Source: Eubacteriales Family XIII. Incertae Sedis bacterium (GTDB lineage Bacteria > Bacillota > Clostridia > Peptostreptococcales > Anaerovoracaceae). From it: a stretch of DNA of 18,657 bases. Below, one piece after another: positions 1 through 6,484 of the stretch. The stretch lies in assembly GCA_031281765.1 (NCBI GenBank), contig JAITEX010000062.1:1-18657 (forward strand), given 5' to 3'. The stretch's first letter is position 1, and the number at the start of each line of letters is the position of its first letter. The position numbers and the translations under genes were made by a program. Below the pieces are notes generated by a model. That model searched no databases, was not told the DNA's origin, and saw nothing but the letters and a program-made list of their open reading frames with translations.

Positions 1-246
1 GGGCTCTATTTCAGCCCCGCCGTATACGGCGCTGTCGTGGACGCGGCCGCGAGGCGCGGCATTGCCCTGCAGCACAGCGTGACCGCATATACGCTCGCGG
101 AAGCGGATGAATTGATGGAAAGCGCGGGCGGCGTTCCGGCGGCCGCGCTCGGTATCCCGGTACGCGGCGGGCGCGTGTACCGGACATCGGATGTAACGGA
201 CGCGGCGGCGGTACTCGCGGAATTGGGAGGGAAACGATGGATGTAA
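1..246 (+). CDS. M42-family-like protein, C-terminal fragment (N-terminus outside window)
   Basis: The reading frame is open from base 1 to a TAA at 244-246, giving 81 visible residues. An internal GTG at 37 is not taken as the start because coding continues upstream. The order of elements matches the end of an M42 peptidase: a helix, a GIALQ strand, an AGGVPAA turn, a GIPVR strand, and a last helix (TDAAAVLAELG). The four downstream M42 genes give the same pattern. In active M42 enzymes the IPxRYxHS motif carries a metal-binding His. Here the segment reads PVRGGRVYRTSD with no His, and the TDAG-type loop is also changed. The protein may be an inactive M42 homologue, but only the last quarter is visible, so the other ligands cannot be judged. 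It overlaps the next gene by 10 bp, so the two are probably translationally coupled. Confidence 0.6.
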   Translation, partial: GLYFSPAVYGAVVDAAARRGIALQHSVTAYTLAEADELMESAGGVPAAALGIPVRGGRVYRTSDVTDAAAVLAELGGKRWM

Positions 247-1322
247 AAGAAACGTTGAAACGGCTCACGAACGTACTCGGAGGGTCGGGTGACGAATTTC
301 GCGCGAGCGCGGTATTCGCGGAACTGATCCGGCCGTTTGCGGACGAGGTGGAAACGGATGCCTATGCAAATGTCACGGCTGTCAAGCGTTGCGGTAAGGA
401 AAACGCGCGGCTCGTGATGATAGACGCCCACATCGACCAGATGGCGATGATGGCGAAGGAGGTCACGGACGACGGCTTCGTGAAATTCATAGCGCAGGGC
501 TTTGACCCCCGGCAGCTCTACGGTGCGGATGTGACGCTTATCACGCGCGCCGGAAAGGAACTGCCCGGTATCGTCGCTACCTTTCCGAAAGAGCTGCAGT
601 ACGAAGAAATCACGGATACGGTCCCCGTGGACGAGCTTTCAATCGACCTCGGATTGCCCGCGGAAAAAGTGAAAGCGGAGGTGACGGTCGGTGACTTCAT
701 CTACTACGCGAACGAAACGATCGAGCTTGCGGACGGAACGCTTTGCGGACGGGCTTTCGACGACCGCGCGGCGGTGACGAGCGTTTTAATCGCGGCGGAG
801 AAACTAAGCGCCGAAACGCTCGGCTTCGATGTCCTCTATTCGGCGTCGGCACGGGAGGAAGTCGGCGGCCCGGGCGCCGCCATCGTGGCGAACCGTTACA
901 AACCGGATTTTGCGGTCGTGCTCGATCTTGCGCAGGCGAAGTGCGACGCGTACAGCGAGCCGGACGCGTTTGAACTCGGGGGCGGCGCGGTCATAGGCAG
1001 GGGCGACCATAGCAGCCCGCGCCTTGCGGAACGGCTTGCGGAGGTCGCGCGAGCGAAGGAGATACCGTTCAACTTCCAGGCGATTCCGGCGCAAAGCAAG
1101 ACCAACGCGGGACATATCCAGCTCGCGGCGACGGGGATCGAAACGGCCGTCCTCTCGTTTCCCGAGCGCTATTCCCATTCCCCGGTCGAGATTGTCAGCA
1201 TTGCCGATACGGAGAAGACGGCGCAGTTGCTGGCGGAGTTTGTCCTGTCGCTCGGGCCGCATGATTTTCGCGGCGATCCGGACGCGGAGATTTCCGGTTA
1301 CAAAGGAGGTGGCTTGCGGTGA
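237..1322 (+). CDS. M42 family glutamyl/leucyl-type aminopeptidase (catalytically complete)
   Basis: This 361-residue protein has the usual M42 length and all expected dinuclear metal-site and catalytic residues: H65 and D67 (AHID), D175 (FDDR), E207/E208 (AREEVG), D230 (VVLDL) and H314 (RYSHSP). M42 enzymes are cytoplasmic metalloaminopeptidases that often form dodecameric TET particles and remove N-terminal residues from peptides. No signal peptide or membrane segment is present. The ATG start has an SD (GGGAGG, 225-230) inside the end of the previous gene. The C-terminus carries a polar extension after about residue 338, and its last codons contain the SD of the next gene. The loop usually reading GGTDAG is TNAGH here, so it has diverged from the two later M42 genes. 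The exact substrate preference cannot be read from sequence. Confidence 0.92.
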   Translation: MDVKETLKRLTNVLGGSGDEFRASAVFAELIRPFADEVETDAYANVTAVKRCGKENARLVMIDAHIDQMAMMAKEVTDDGFVKFIAQGFDPRQLYGADVTLITRAGKELPGIVATFPKELQYEEITDTVPVDELSIDLGLPAEKVKAEVTVGDFIYYANETIELADGTLCGRAFDDRAAVTSVLIAAEKLSAETLGFDVLYSASAREEVGGPGAAIVANRYKPDFAVVLDLAQAKCDAYSEPDAFELGGGAVIGRGDHSSPRLAERLAEVARAKEIPFNFQAIPAQSKTNAGHIQLAATGIETAVLSFPERYSHSPVEIVSIADTEKTAQLLAEFVLSLGPHDFRGDPDAEISGYKGGGLR

Positions 1323-2350
1323 GAGAATATTTGAAGGCGCTCTCGGAGATCGACGGCGTTTCCGGACGTGAGGAAAGGGTTGCGGACTTTATTGCGGAAC
1401 GCGCAAAGCCCTATGCCGCGTCGATAGAGCGGGATGTGCTAAAGAACTTATTTATACTGAAGAAAGGCGCAAGGACGCCTGAACGCCCGATAGTGTTCGC
1501 GGCTTCCATGGACGAATGGGGCTTTGTCGCGGACGAGGCAAAGGACAGCGGCGCAATCAACCTCTCGTACGTGGACGGTATGGATCCCAAGGCCGTCATC
1601 GGAAAGCGTTTCCGCGTGGCGGGCGGTGAAGCGCGCGGTATAATTTCCGTCGTGTCGCAACACTTGACGGGCAAAAGCGGGACGGACAAGGTTCCCGAGC
1701 TGCGCGACCTTACGCTCGATGTCGGCGCGAAGAACAAGGATGGGGGCAAGGCGGTCGTGAAGCCGGGAGACGGCATTGTCTACGACTACCCGTTCACGGA
1801 ATTCGGCGAGGGTTTCTATCGCGGCAAGGCGGTGGACGCCCGCCTCGGTTGCGCGATTCTTCTGCGGCTAATCGAGGAAGCGGACCCCGCATACGATATA
1901 CAATTCATCTTTACGGCGTCGAGCAGAATAGAACATCGCGGCGCGGAGGTCGCGGCGCGGAGGATTGACCCGGGCATCGTGATTGTCGCGGCGGCGGCGG
2001 CGGCAGGGGACGTCCCGCCGCAAAAGAAAGTGGAGCGCTCGTGCGCGGTCGGCAAAGGCGTCGTTCTCGGGCTGAAAGAGTACGGGACTATCTACAGCCG
2101 CGAATTGCGCACACATATCGAAGCGCTCGCCGCAAAAAACGGCATAGCGACGCAGACAAGGAGCGGGATGAGGGGCGAGAGTGACGCGGGCCAGCTGCAT
2201 CATTACGCATCCGGCGCCAAGGTCGCGGGAATCGGCGCGCCCGTCCGCTATGTCGGCACGGGAAACCCCATCGTTCACAAAGACGATGTGGAAGCGGCTT
2301 ATCGACTCGCAAAGGTCTGCGCGGAAGAAGAATTGAGGTGGCAGGGATGA
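1319..2350 (+). CDS. M42-family homologue lacking the catalytic site (predicted pseudoenzyme)
   Basis: This 343-residue protein keeps the M42 fold pattern from end to end, but most active-site residues are changed. The HxD motif is AASMD (S63 for His, D65 kept). The DNR-type motif is VDAR (D173 kept). The EE pair of FTVQEEVG is FTASSRIEHRG (S202/R203). The Asp after it is A225, inside a six-alanine run. The terminal RYxH is RYVG (G313). Five of seven functional residues are therefore lost while the frame is intact, which argues for a retained non-catalytic role such as a structural or regulatory subunit of an M42 particle. The GTG start overlaps the previous stop by 4 bp (GTGA), with a strong SD (AAAGGAGGTG, 1302-1311). 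The next gene begins in its stop codon. Peptidase activity is not expected. Confidence 0.85.
   Translation: MREYLKALSEIDGVSGREERVADFIAERAKPYAASIERDVLKNLFILKKGARTPERPIVFAASMDEWGFVADEAKDSGAINLSYVDGMDPKAVIGKRFRVAGGEARGIISVVSQHLTGKSGTDKVPELRDLTLDVGAKNKDGGKAVVKPGDGIVYDYPFTEFGEGFYRGKAVDARLGCAILLRLIEEADPAYDIQFIFTASSRIEHRGAEVAARRIDPGIVIVAAAAAAGDVPPQKKVERSCAVGKGVVLGLKEYGTIYSRELRTHIEALAAKNGIATQTRSGMRGESDAGQLHHYASGAKVAGIGAPVRYVGTGNPIVHKDDVEAAYRLAKVCAEEELRWQG
1988..2005 (+). repeat. (GCG)5-GCA tract coding six alanines at the lost metal ligand of the M42-like pseudoenzyme
   Basis: Five GCG codons followed by GCA encode A224-A229. In the active paralogues the second position of this stretch is the metal-binding Asp (compare VADV in the gene at 3466 with VAAA here). 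A triplet repeat that may have grown by slippage thus sits exactly where a catalytic residue disappeared. The frame is preserved. Confidence 0.8.
2335..2340 (+). promoter_or_regulatory. Ribosome binding site fixing the ATG start at 2347
   Basis: GAGGTG lies 6 bases before ATG 2347, which itself overlaps the upstream TGA (ATGA). The in-frame GTG at 2338 is part of this SD, so it is not the start. The alignment with the M42 gene at 3466 (both begin M-x-D-[IV]-[FY]-E-L) supports 2347. Confidence 0.7.
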
Positions 2351-3384
2351 CGGATATTTTTGAACTGCACGGAAGGCTCGTTGAAACGGCGGGCATATCC
2401 GGCATAGAACAGCGGACGGCAAAGCTGATACAGGAACTCGCCGCGCCGCTTGTGGATGAGATTTGGACGGACACGCCCGGAAACGTGATTACGCATATTC
2501 GTGGCGAGGGGAAGAAGATCCTTATCTGCGCGCATATGGATGTCGTCGGGTTTGTTGTGCGCGGCGTAGACGAGAAAGGTTTCGTGTGGCTATCGCGCGT
2601 GGGCGGCGTCTTCCATCAGTTCTGCTGGAATCGCCTGCTGCGCTTCGAGAACGGCGCAATAGGTACACTGCGGCCCGTCATGGGAGAAAACAGGGAGTTC
2701 ACGACAAAAAAGGTTTCCGACATCGGTGAGGACGATTATTTCTGCGATCTCGGTGCGTCAAGCCGCGAGGAGGCGCTTGCAATGGTTTCGGTCGGCGAAG
2801 GCGCGGTCTGGGTCGCGGATCGCCAGCTGACGGAGGACGGTGTCATCATCAGCCCGTATTTTGACGATCTCGGCGGTTGCGCGGTCCTGTTGAAACTCTT
2901 AGAGGATCTGAAGGAGAGCGGGAACACGGGCGGCAACGACATCTATATCGTCTTTACGGTACGTGAGGAAATCGGCGTTATCGGCGCGCTTGTCGCGGGC
3001 AATCAAATTGTGCCGGACTACGGCATCGCGGTCGACGTGACGACGGCGTGGGATTCGCCGAGCAACCGGCCGAAATATGAGGGCTATACGAAGATAGGCG
3101 GCGGGCCGGCTCTGGCCGTCCGCGACGCGCTGCTCATTGCGGACAGGCGTTTCAACGAGCTGTTGGCTCGCGCCGCGGATGAGAACGGCATCCCGTATCA
3201 GCGCGGGTTTGCGAAAGGCGGCACGGACGCGTCGTCTTTTCAGGGCGTCGGCAGCGGCGTAGCCGTTACGAACGTCAGCATTCCGCAGCGCTACCTGCAT
3301 ACGGCGGAGGAAATGTCTTCGCTGCATGACGCGGAACAGGTGGCCGCGCTGCTGAAAGCGTTCCTCGCAAAGCCGCTCTCTTGA
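2347..3384 (+). CDS. M42 family aminopeptidase (catalytically complete)
   Basis: This 345-residue M42 protein has every expected residue: H63 and D65 (AHMD), D173 (YFDD), E207/E208 (VREEIG), D230 (AVDV), the GGTDA loop at 291-295 and H318 (RYLHT). The metal-ligand motif is FDDLGG rather than the common DNRxG, a change shared with the next gene, so these two look like a closer paralogous pair than either is to the first two. It is cytoplasmic with no signal peptide. It should remove N-terminal residues from peptides released by endopeptidases such as the M3 enzyme encoded further along. ATG 2347 is preferred to GTG 2338 because the GTG lies in the SD. It is coupled by ATGA overlap to the pseudoenzyme upstream, so equal or linked production of the two is plausible. 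Confidence 0.92.
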   Translation: MTDIFELHGRLVETAGISGIEQRTAKLIQELAAPLVDEIWTDTPGNVITHIRGEGKKILICAHMDVVGFVVRGVDEKGFVWLSRVGGVFHQFCWNRLLRFENGAIGTLRPVMGENREFTTKKVSDIGEDDYFCDLGASSREEALAMVSVGEGAVWVADRQLTEDGVIISPYFDDLGGCAVLLKLLEDLKESGNTGGNDIYIVFTVREEIGVIGALVAGNQIVPDYGIAVDVTTAWDSPSNRPKYEGYTKIGGGPALAVRDALLIADRRFNELLARAADENGIPYQRGFAKGGTDASSFQGVGSGVAVTNVSIPQRYLHTAEEMSSLHDAEQVAALLKAFLAKPLS

Positions 3385-3465
3385 CCGGCGCTTCCCTCTA
3401 TTGCGGGACTGCGGATAAGCGCTTGCGCTCCCATTCCCGGGAACAGATAAAAGGAGAATAGACCC

Positions 3466-4497
3466 ATGTTTGATGTATACGAATTGCAAACCCGGCTTGC
3501 CAACGCGGCGCTCCCCTCGGGATTTGAAGCGCCGCAGGCCAAACTGCTCGCGGAACTGGCCGAGCCGTTTTCCGATGAAGTCACGATAGACACTCTGGGC
3601 AATGTCGTCGCCCGCAGGAAGGGCGAAGGGACGAAGATTGCCATTCCCGCGCATATGGACGTGCTCGGGCTGCTTGTAACGGAAGTAGGCAAAGACGGCT
3701 TTGCCCGTTTTGACACGATAGGCGGAATCAGTCCGTTGACGCTGCTCGCCACGCCTTTCGTGTTTGAAAACGGGCGGCGCGCCGCCGTACGCGCGGAGGC
3801 GGCTCAGATAGAGAAGGCGAAGACGATAGAGGATTTCAACGATAAACGGGATATGTACGTTGACATCGGCGTCATAGACAAGGAGACGACGGAGAAATAT
3901 ATCCGGCCGGGCATGGTCGCGAAGTACGGAACGCATCCGACGAAGCTCGCCGGCGGCAGGATATTGGCCACGCCCTACGCCGACGACCTCATCTGTTGCG
4001 TCAGCCTCCTGCTCGCGCTCGAAAACTTGAAGGACGTCAAGCCGGAAAACGATCTCTATTTCGTCTTTACTGTCCAGGAAGAGGTTGGTACGCGCGGGGC
4101 GCGGGCGGCGGCATGGCATATAGACCCCGATGTCTGCTTCGTCGCGGACGTCTGTGACGCCATCGACAGCCCGTCCGCGGAGTTCCCCATCGGAAATGGG
4201 CTCGGCAAGGGGCCGGCCATCAAGCTGCGCGACGGCGGCGCGCTCTCACACCGCGTGATTGTCGACCACATAGTCGACGCGGCCGAGGAAAACGCCATTC
4301 CCTATCAATACGACCCGATGGTCTATGGCGGGACGGACGCACGCGCTATGCAGCACGCGCGCGGAACGGTCCTGTCGAGCGGCGTCAGCATCCCGACGCG
4401 CGACATCCATTCGCCCTACGAGATGGTGTCCGTGGACGATGTCGTGAACGCGGGGCGGCTCATCGCGGCGGCTGCGGCGAAAAAATTGACGCTATAA
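3466..4497 (+). CDS. M42 family aminopeptidase (catalytically complete)
   Basis: This 343-residue M42 member has H63 and D65 (AHMD), D173 (YADDL), E205/E206 (VQEEVG), D228 (VADV), a GGTDA loop at 288-292 and H315 (RDIHSP). The active site is thus complete, although the usual RY before the last His is RD. It aligns without gaps at the N-terminus with the gene ending at 3384. The ATG start follows a clear SD (AAAGGAG, about 3450-3456). The 81-bp gap before it is the largest in the peptidase run, but I see no convincing terminator or promoter there, so it is probably still in the same transcript. It is cytoplasmic. Active M42 paralogues in one cell often differ in side-chain preference, which may explain the tandem copies; the preference here is unknown. 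Confidence 0.92.
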   Translation: MFDVYELQTRLANAALPSGFEAPQAKLLAELAEPFSDEVTIDTLGNVVARRKGEGTKIAIPAHMDVLGLLVTEVGKDGFARFDTIGGISPLTLLATPFVFENGRRAAVRAEAAQIEKAKTIEDFNDKRDMYVDIGVIDKETTEKYIRPGMVAKYGTHPTKLAGGRILATPYADDLICCVSLLLALENLKDVKPENDLYFVFTVQEEVGTRGARAAAWHIDPDVCFVADVCDAIDSPSAEFPIGNGLGKGPAIKLRDGGALSHRVIVDHIVDAAEENAIPYQYDPMVYGGTDARAMQHARGTVLSSGVSIPTRDIHSPYEMVSVDDVVNAGRLIAAAAAKKLTL

Positions 4498-4507
4498 CGG
4501 GAGGCTC

Positions 4508-4530
4508 AACCCGGCGATATCCGGGCCGTT
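4508..4530 (+). promoter_or_regulatory. Possible hairpin between SD and start codon of the first M28 gene
   Basis: AACCCGG (4508-4514) can pair with CCGG (4521-4524) and GTT (4528-4530), with GCC bulged. The start ATG at 4537 has no SD in the normal window. The nearest one, GGGAGG at 4499-4504, is 32 bases away. If the hairpin forms, the bridged distance from SD to ATG falls to about 9 bases, which would be normal. This structural reading is inferred from base pairing only. Confidence 0.35.
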
Positions 4531-4536
4531 ACGATT

Positions 4537-6471
4537 ATGATAAAAGATACGGTATCTATAATAGGAAAACTCGTGGACGCGGGCCGCATGGATTCCGACG
4601 TGCGCGCCCTCGCCGTCCATGAACGCTACCATTCCACGGCCGGCTTTCGCCGGGCGGCGACGCTCTGCCTCGAAAGGCTCAGGGGCGCCGGATTGAACGC
4701 GGAACTTCTCTCCTATCCCGCGGACGACGACATCCTCTACGAATCGCAGTTTACGTTGCGGGACTGGGTGTGCCCCGAGGGGTGGCTCGCGCTCGAGGAT
4801 GAGCCGTTCCGCCTTATTGCGGACAGGGTAGCCATGCCGTGTTCCGTGATTCAAAGGAGCGGCGCCCAACCGGACAGGGAGAAGCGCTTTGAACTCGTGC
4901 GCGCGGACGCGCCGGACGTAAGCGGCAAGGTCATTCTGCTCCGGGATAAGCTTCCGGACGAAATGAAGGATGTCTTTCTCTCGCGCGGTGCGGTCGGCGT
5001 CGTATACAGTGAGATGAGCGCGCCGCGTCGCGAAGACATCATCAAATGGATATCGTTCACCGATCCGGACCTGTCGCATATTTTCGGATTTGCCGTGACG
5101 CCGCGCGAGGGCGACCGTATAGAACGCCGTATAGGGGAAGGGGAAACAAGCGGGACGCCGGTGCGCGCCCGTTGCTTCGTCGAAGCTTCCCGCCATCCGT
5201 CGACTATAGAAAACGTGACGGCGCGCATTGAAGGCGAGACGAATGAGGAAGTCCTGCTTGTCGCGCATCTGTGCCATTTGCGCGGCAGCGCGAACGACAA
5301 CCTCTCGGGCGTGGCGGCGGTCATGGAAGCCGCGCGCGCCTTAAGCCGCGCGACGGAGAGCGGACTGCTCGCCAAACCCCGGCGCAGTGTGCGCATCCTC
5401 CTTGTGCCGGAATACCTCGGCTCCTATGCCTATGTGTCGAAGCTCACCCCGGCGCAGCGCGCGAACCTCGTTGCGGGGCTGAACCTCGACATGGTCGGCG
5501 CGTCGCAAAGCGGGCATAACGGACCGCTCTCGATCTGCGACACGCCTGCTGCGACGCCGAGTTTCGTAGCTGATCTCGCGTGGGCTGTGAATGAGGAGCT
5601 CGGGAAGGACGACTGCATTACGTCGAAATACGGATACGTTCCCCTGTACATCTCTTGCGCCACGGGTTTTCGCGGCGGCAGCGACCACGCGGTCTTTTCC
5701 GACCCGCTTCTTTGGACGCCGATGCCCATGCTCGGGCAGGAACCGGACTTCTTCTATCATACGAGCGGGGATTTGCCCGAAATCCTTGACCCGTTCATTT
5801 TGAAAAAGTCGGCAACCCTCGCCGCCGTCTTTGCCTATACGCTCGCGACGCTGTCCGAAGATGATGTCAAAATTATTCTCGGCGTCCGTGCGGAGACCCT
5901 CCTGCAGCATTTGACCGGATTGATCGAACTGTGGCGAGACGGGAAGCTTTCGGAAGAGGAACGCCTCATTTATACCGGCAGCGCGATAGACCGCGGCTGC
6001 GCCGCGGCGGCCGATTTCCTGCGCTTTTTCCCGGATGGCCCGCAGGCTGTCAGGGATTTTATTCACGGGGAGATTGCCTCCCTGCGCGAGACGGCGGAGC
6101 TGTTTCTGGCGCCCTTTTCCGGCGCGGGCAAAGCGGGGGTTCACCCAAAAGCAAAACCGTATGCGAACGAGGAGCGTTACGCGTGGGTTCCCCTGCGCAC
6201 GTTTGCGGGCCCCGTGCACGACCTGAAGAAAATCCTGCGCGCGCGCGGCAAAAGCGAGGCGTCCTATGACGCCTACACAAAGGATGTGCCGGCGTACGAC
6301 ATAGCCGCAATCGAACATCAGATGGAATACTTCATCGACGGCAGGCGAACCTGCGCGGAAATCATAAACGAAGCGCTGCTCGAAGGCCGCGGCGACCGCG
6401 ATTTCGAGACGCTGTATCGTTATATGCTCATACTTGAGGAAGCGGAATTGATTCAGCGGAAGAAGTACTAA
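4537..6471 (+). CDS. M28-type zinc aminopeptidase (HxCH/NDN, DUF4910/COG4310-like) with PA-like and C-terminal winged-helix-like segments
   Basis: This 644-residue protein has four parts. An N-terminal helical part (to about 60) carries RMDxxVR and HERY. A PA-like segment follows (about 100-215; SGKVILL 129-135, SRGAVGVVY 149-157). The catalytic domain spans about 225-440. The tail resembles a winged helix (about 585-640; YFIDGRRTCAEI). M28 metal ligands are visible: H244 in HLCH, D254 in NDN, E292 in VPEYLGS, D318 in NLDMVG and H408 in YHTSGD, plus the GGSDH motif at 380-384. It should be a cytoplasmic aminopeptidase. It differs from its three paralogues by HLCHL instead of HLCHP or HMCHP. 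The N-terminal alignment with the other copies supports ATG 4537, although the SD is distant. No in-frame start lies between the upstream TAA at 4495 and this ATG. Confidence 0.85.
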   Translation: MIKDTVSIIGKLVDAGRMDSDVRALAVHERYHSTAGFRRAATLCLERLRGAGLNAELLSYPADDDILYESQFTLRDWVCPEGWLALEDEPFRLIADRVAMPCSVIQRSGAQPDREKRFELVRADAPDVSGKVILLRDKLPDEMKDVFLSRGAVGVVYSEMSAPRREDIIKWISFTDPDLSHIFGFAVTPREGDRIERRIGEGETSGTPVRARCFVEASRHPSTIENVTARIEGETNEEVLLVAHLCHLRGSANDNLSGVAAVMEAARALSRATESGLLAKPRRSVRILLVPEYLGSYAYVSKLTPAQRANLVAGLNLDMVGASQSGHNGPLSICDTPAATPSFVADLAWAVNEELGKDDCITSKYGYVPLYISCATGFRGGSDHAVFSDPLLWTPMPMLGQEPDFFYHTSGDLPEILDPFILKKSATLAAVFAYTLATLSEDDVKIILGVRAETLLQHLTGLIELWRDGKLSEEERLIYTGSAIDRGCAAAADFLRFFPDGPQAVRDFIHGEIASLRETAELFLAPFSGAGKAGVHPKAKPYANEERYAWVPLRTFAGPVHDLKKILRARGKSEASYDAYTKDVPAYDIAAIEHQMEYFIDGRRTCAEIINEALLEGRGDRDFETLYRYMLILEEAELIQRKKY

Positions 6472-6474
6472 TTT

Positions 6475-6480
6475 GGAGGT
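6475..6480 (+). promoter_or_regulatory. Ribosome binding site fixing the ATG start at 6485
   Basis: GGAGGT lies 4 bases before ATG 6485. The earlier in-frame TTG at 6473 overlaps this SD and would add only four residues not found in the paralogues, so it is rejected as the start. Confidence 0.75.
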
Positions 6481-6484
6481 AAGG

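Noticed and set aside
2338..2346. GTG start for the third complete M42 gene
   Set aside because: The GTG is part of the SD of ATG 2347, and the alignment with the next M42 gene begins at 2347.
3385..3465. Internal promoter or terminator in the 81-bp gap of the M42 run
   Set aside because: AGCGC/GCGCT gives only a 5-bp stem with a 2-base loop and no U-run. TTGCGC and GATAAA are weak matches whose start site would fall on the SD.
2899..4119. Long minus-strand open frame of about 400 residues opposite the M42 genes
   Set aside because: It is opposite two genes with complete family motifs, has Arg-rich low-complexity translation with no recognisable motif, and arises from GC-rich codon bias. 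Other long antisense frames at 5341-6504 and 6821-8257 are rejected for the same reason.
6473..6484. TTG start for the second M28 gene
   Set aside because: It lies in the GGAGGT SD of ATG 6485, and the added four residues have no counterpart in the paralogues.
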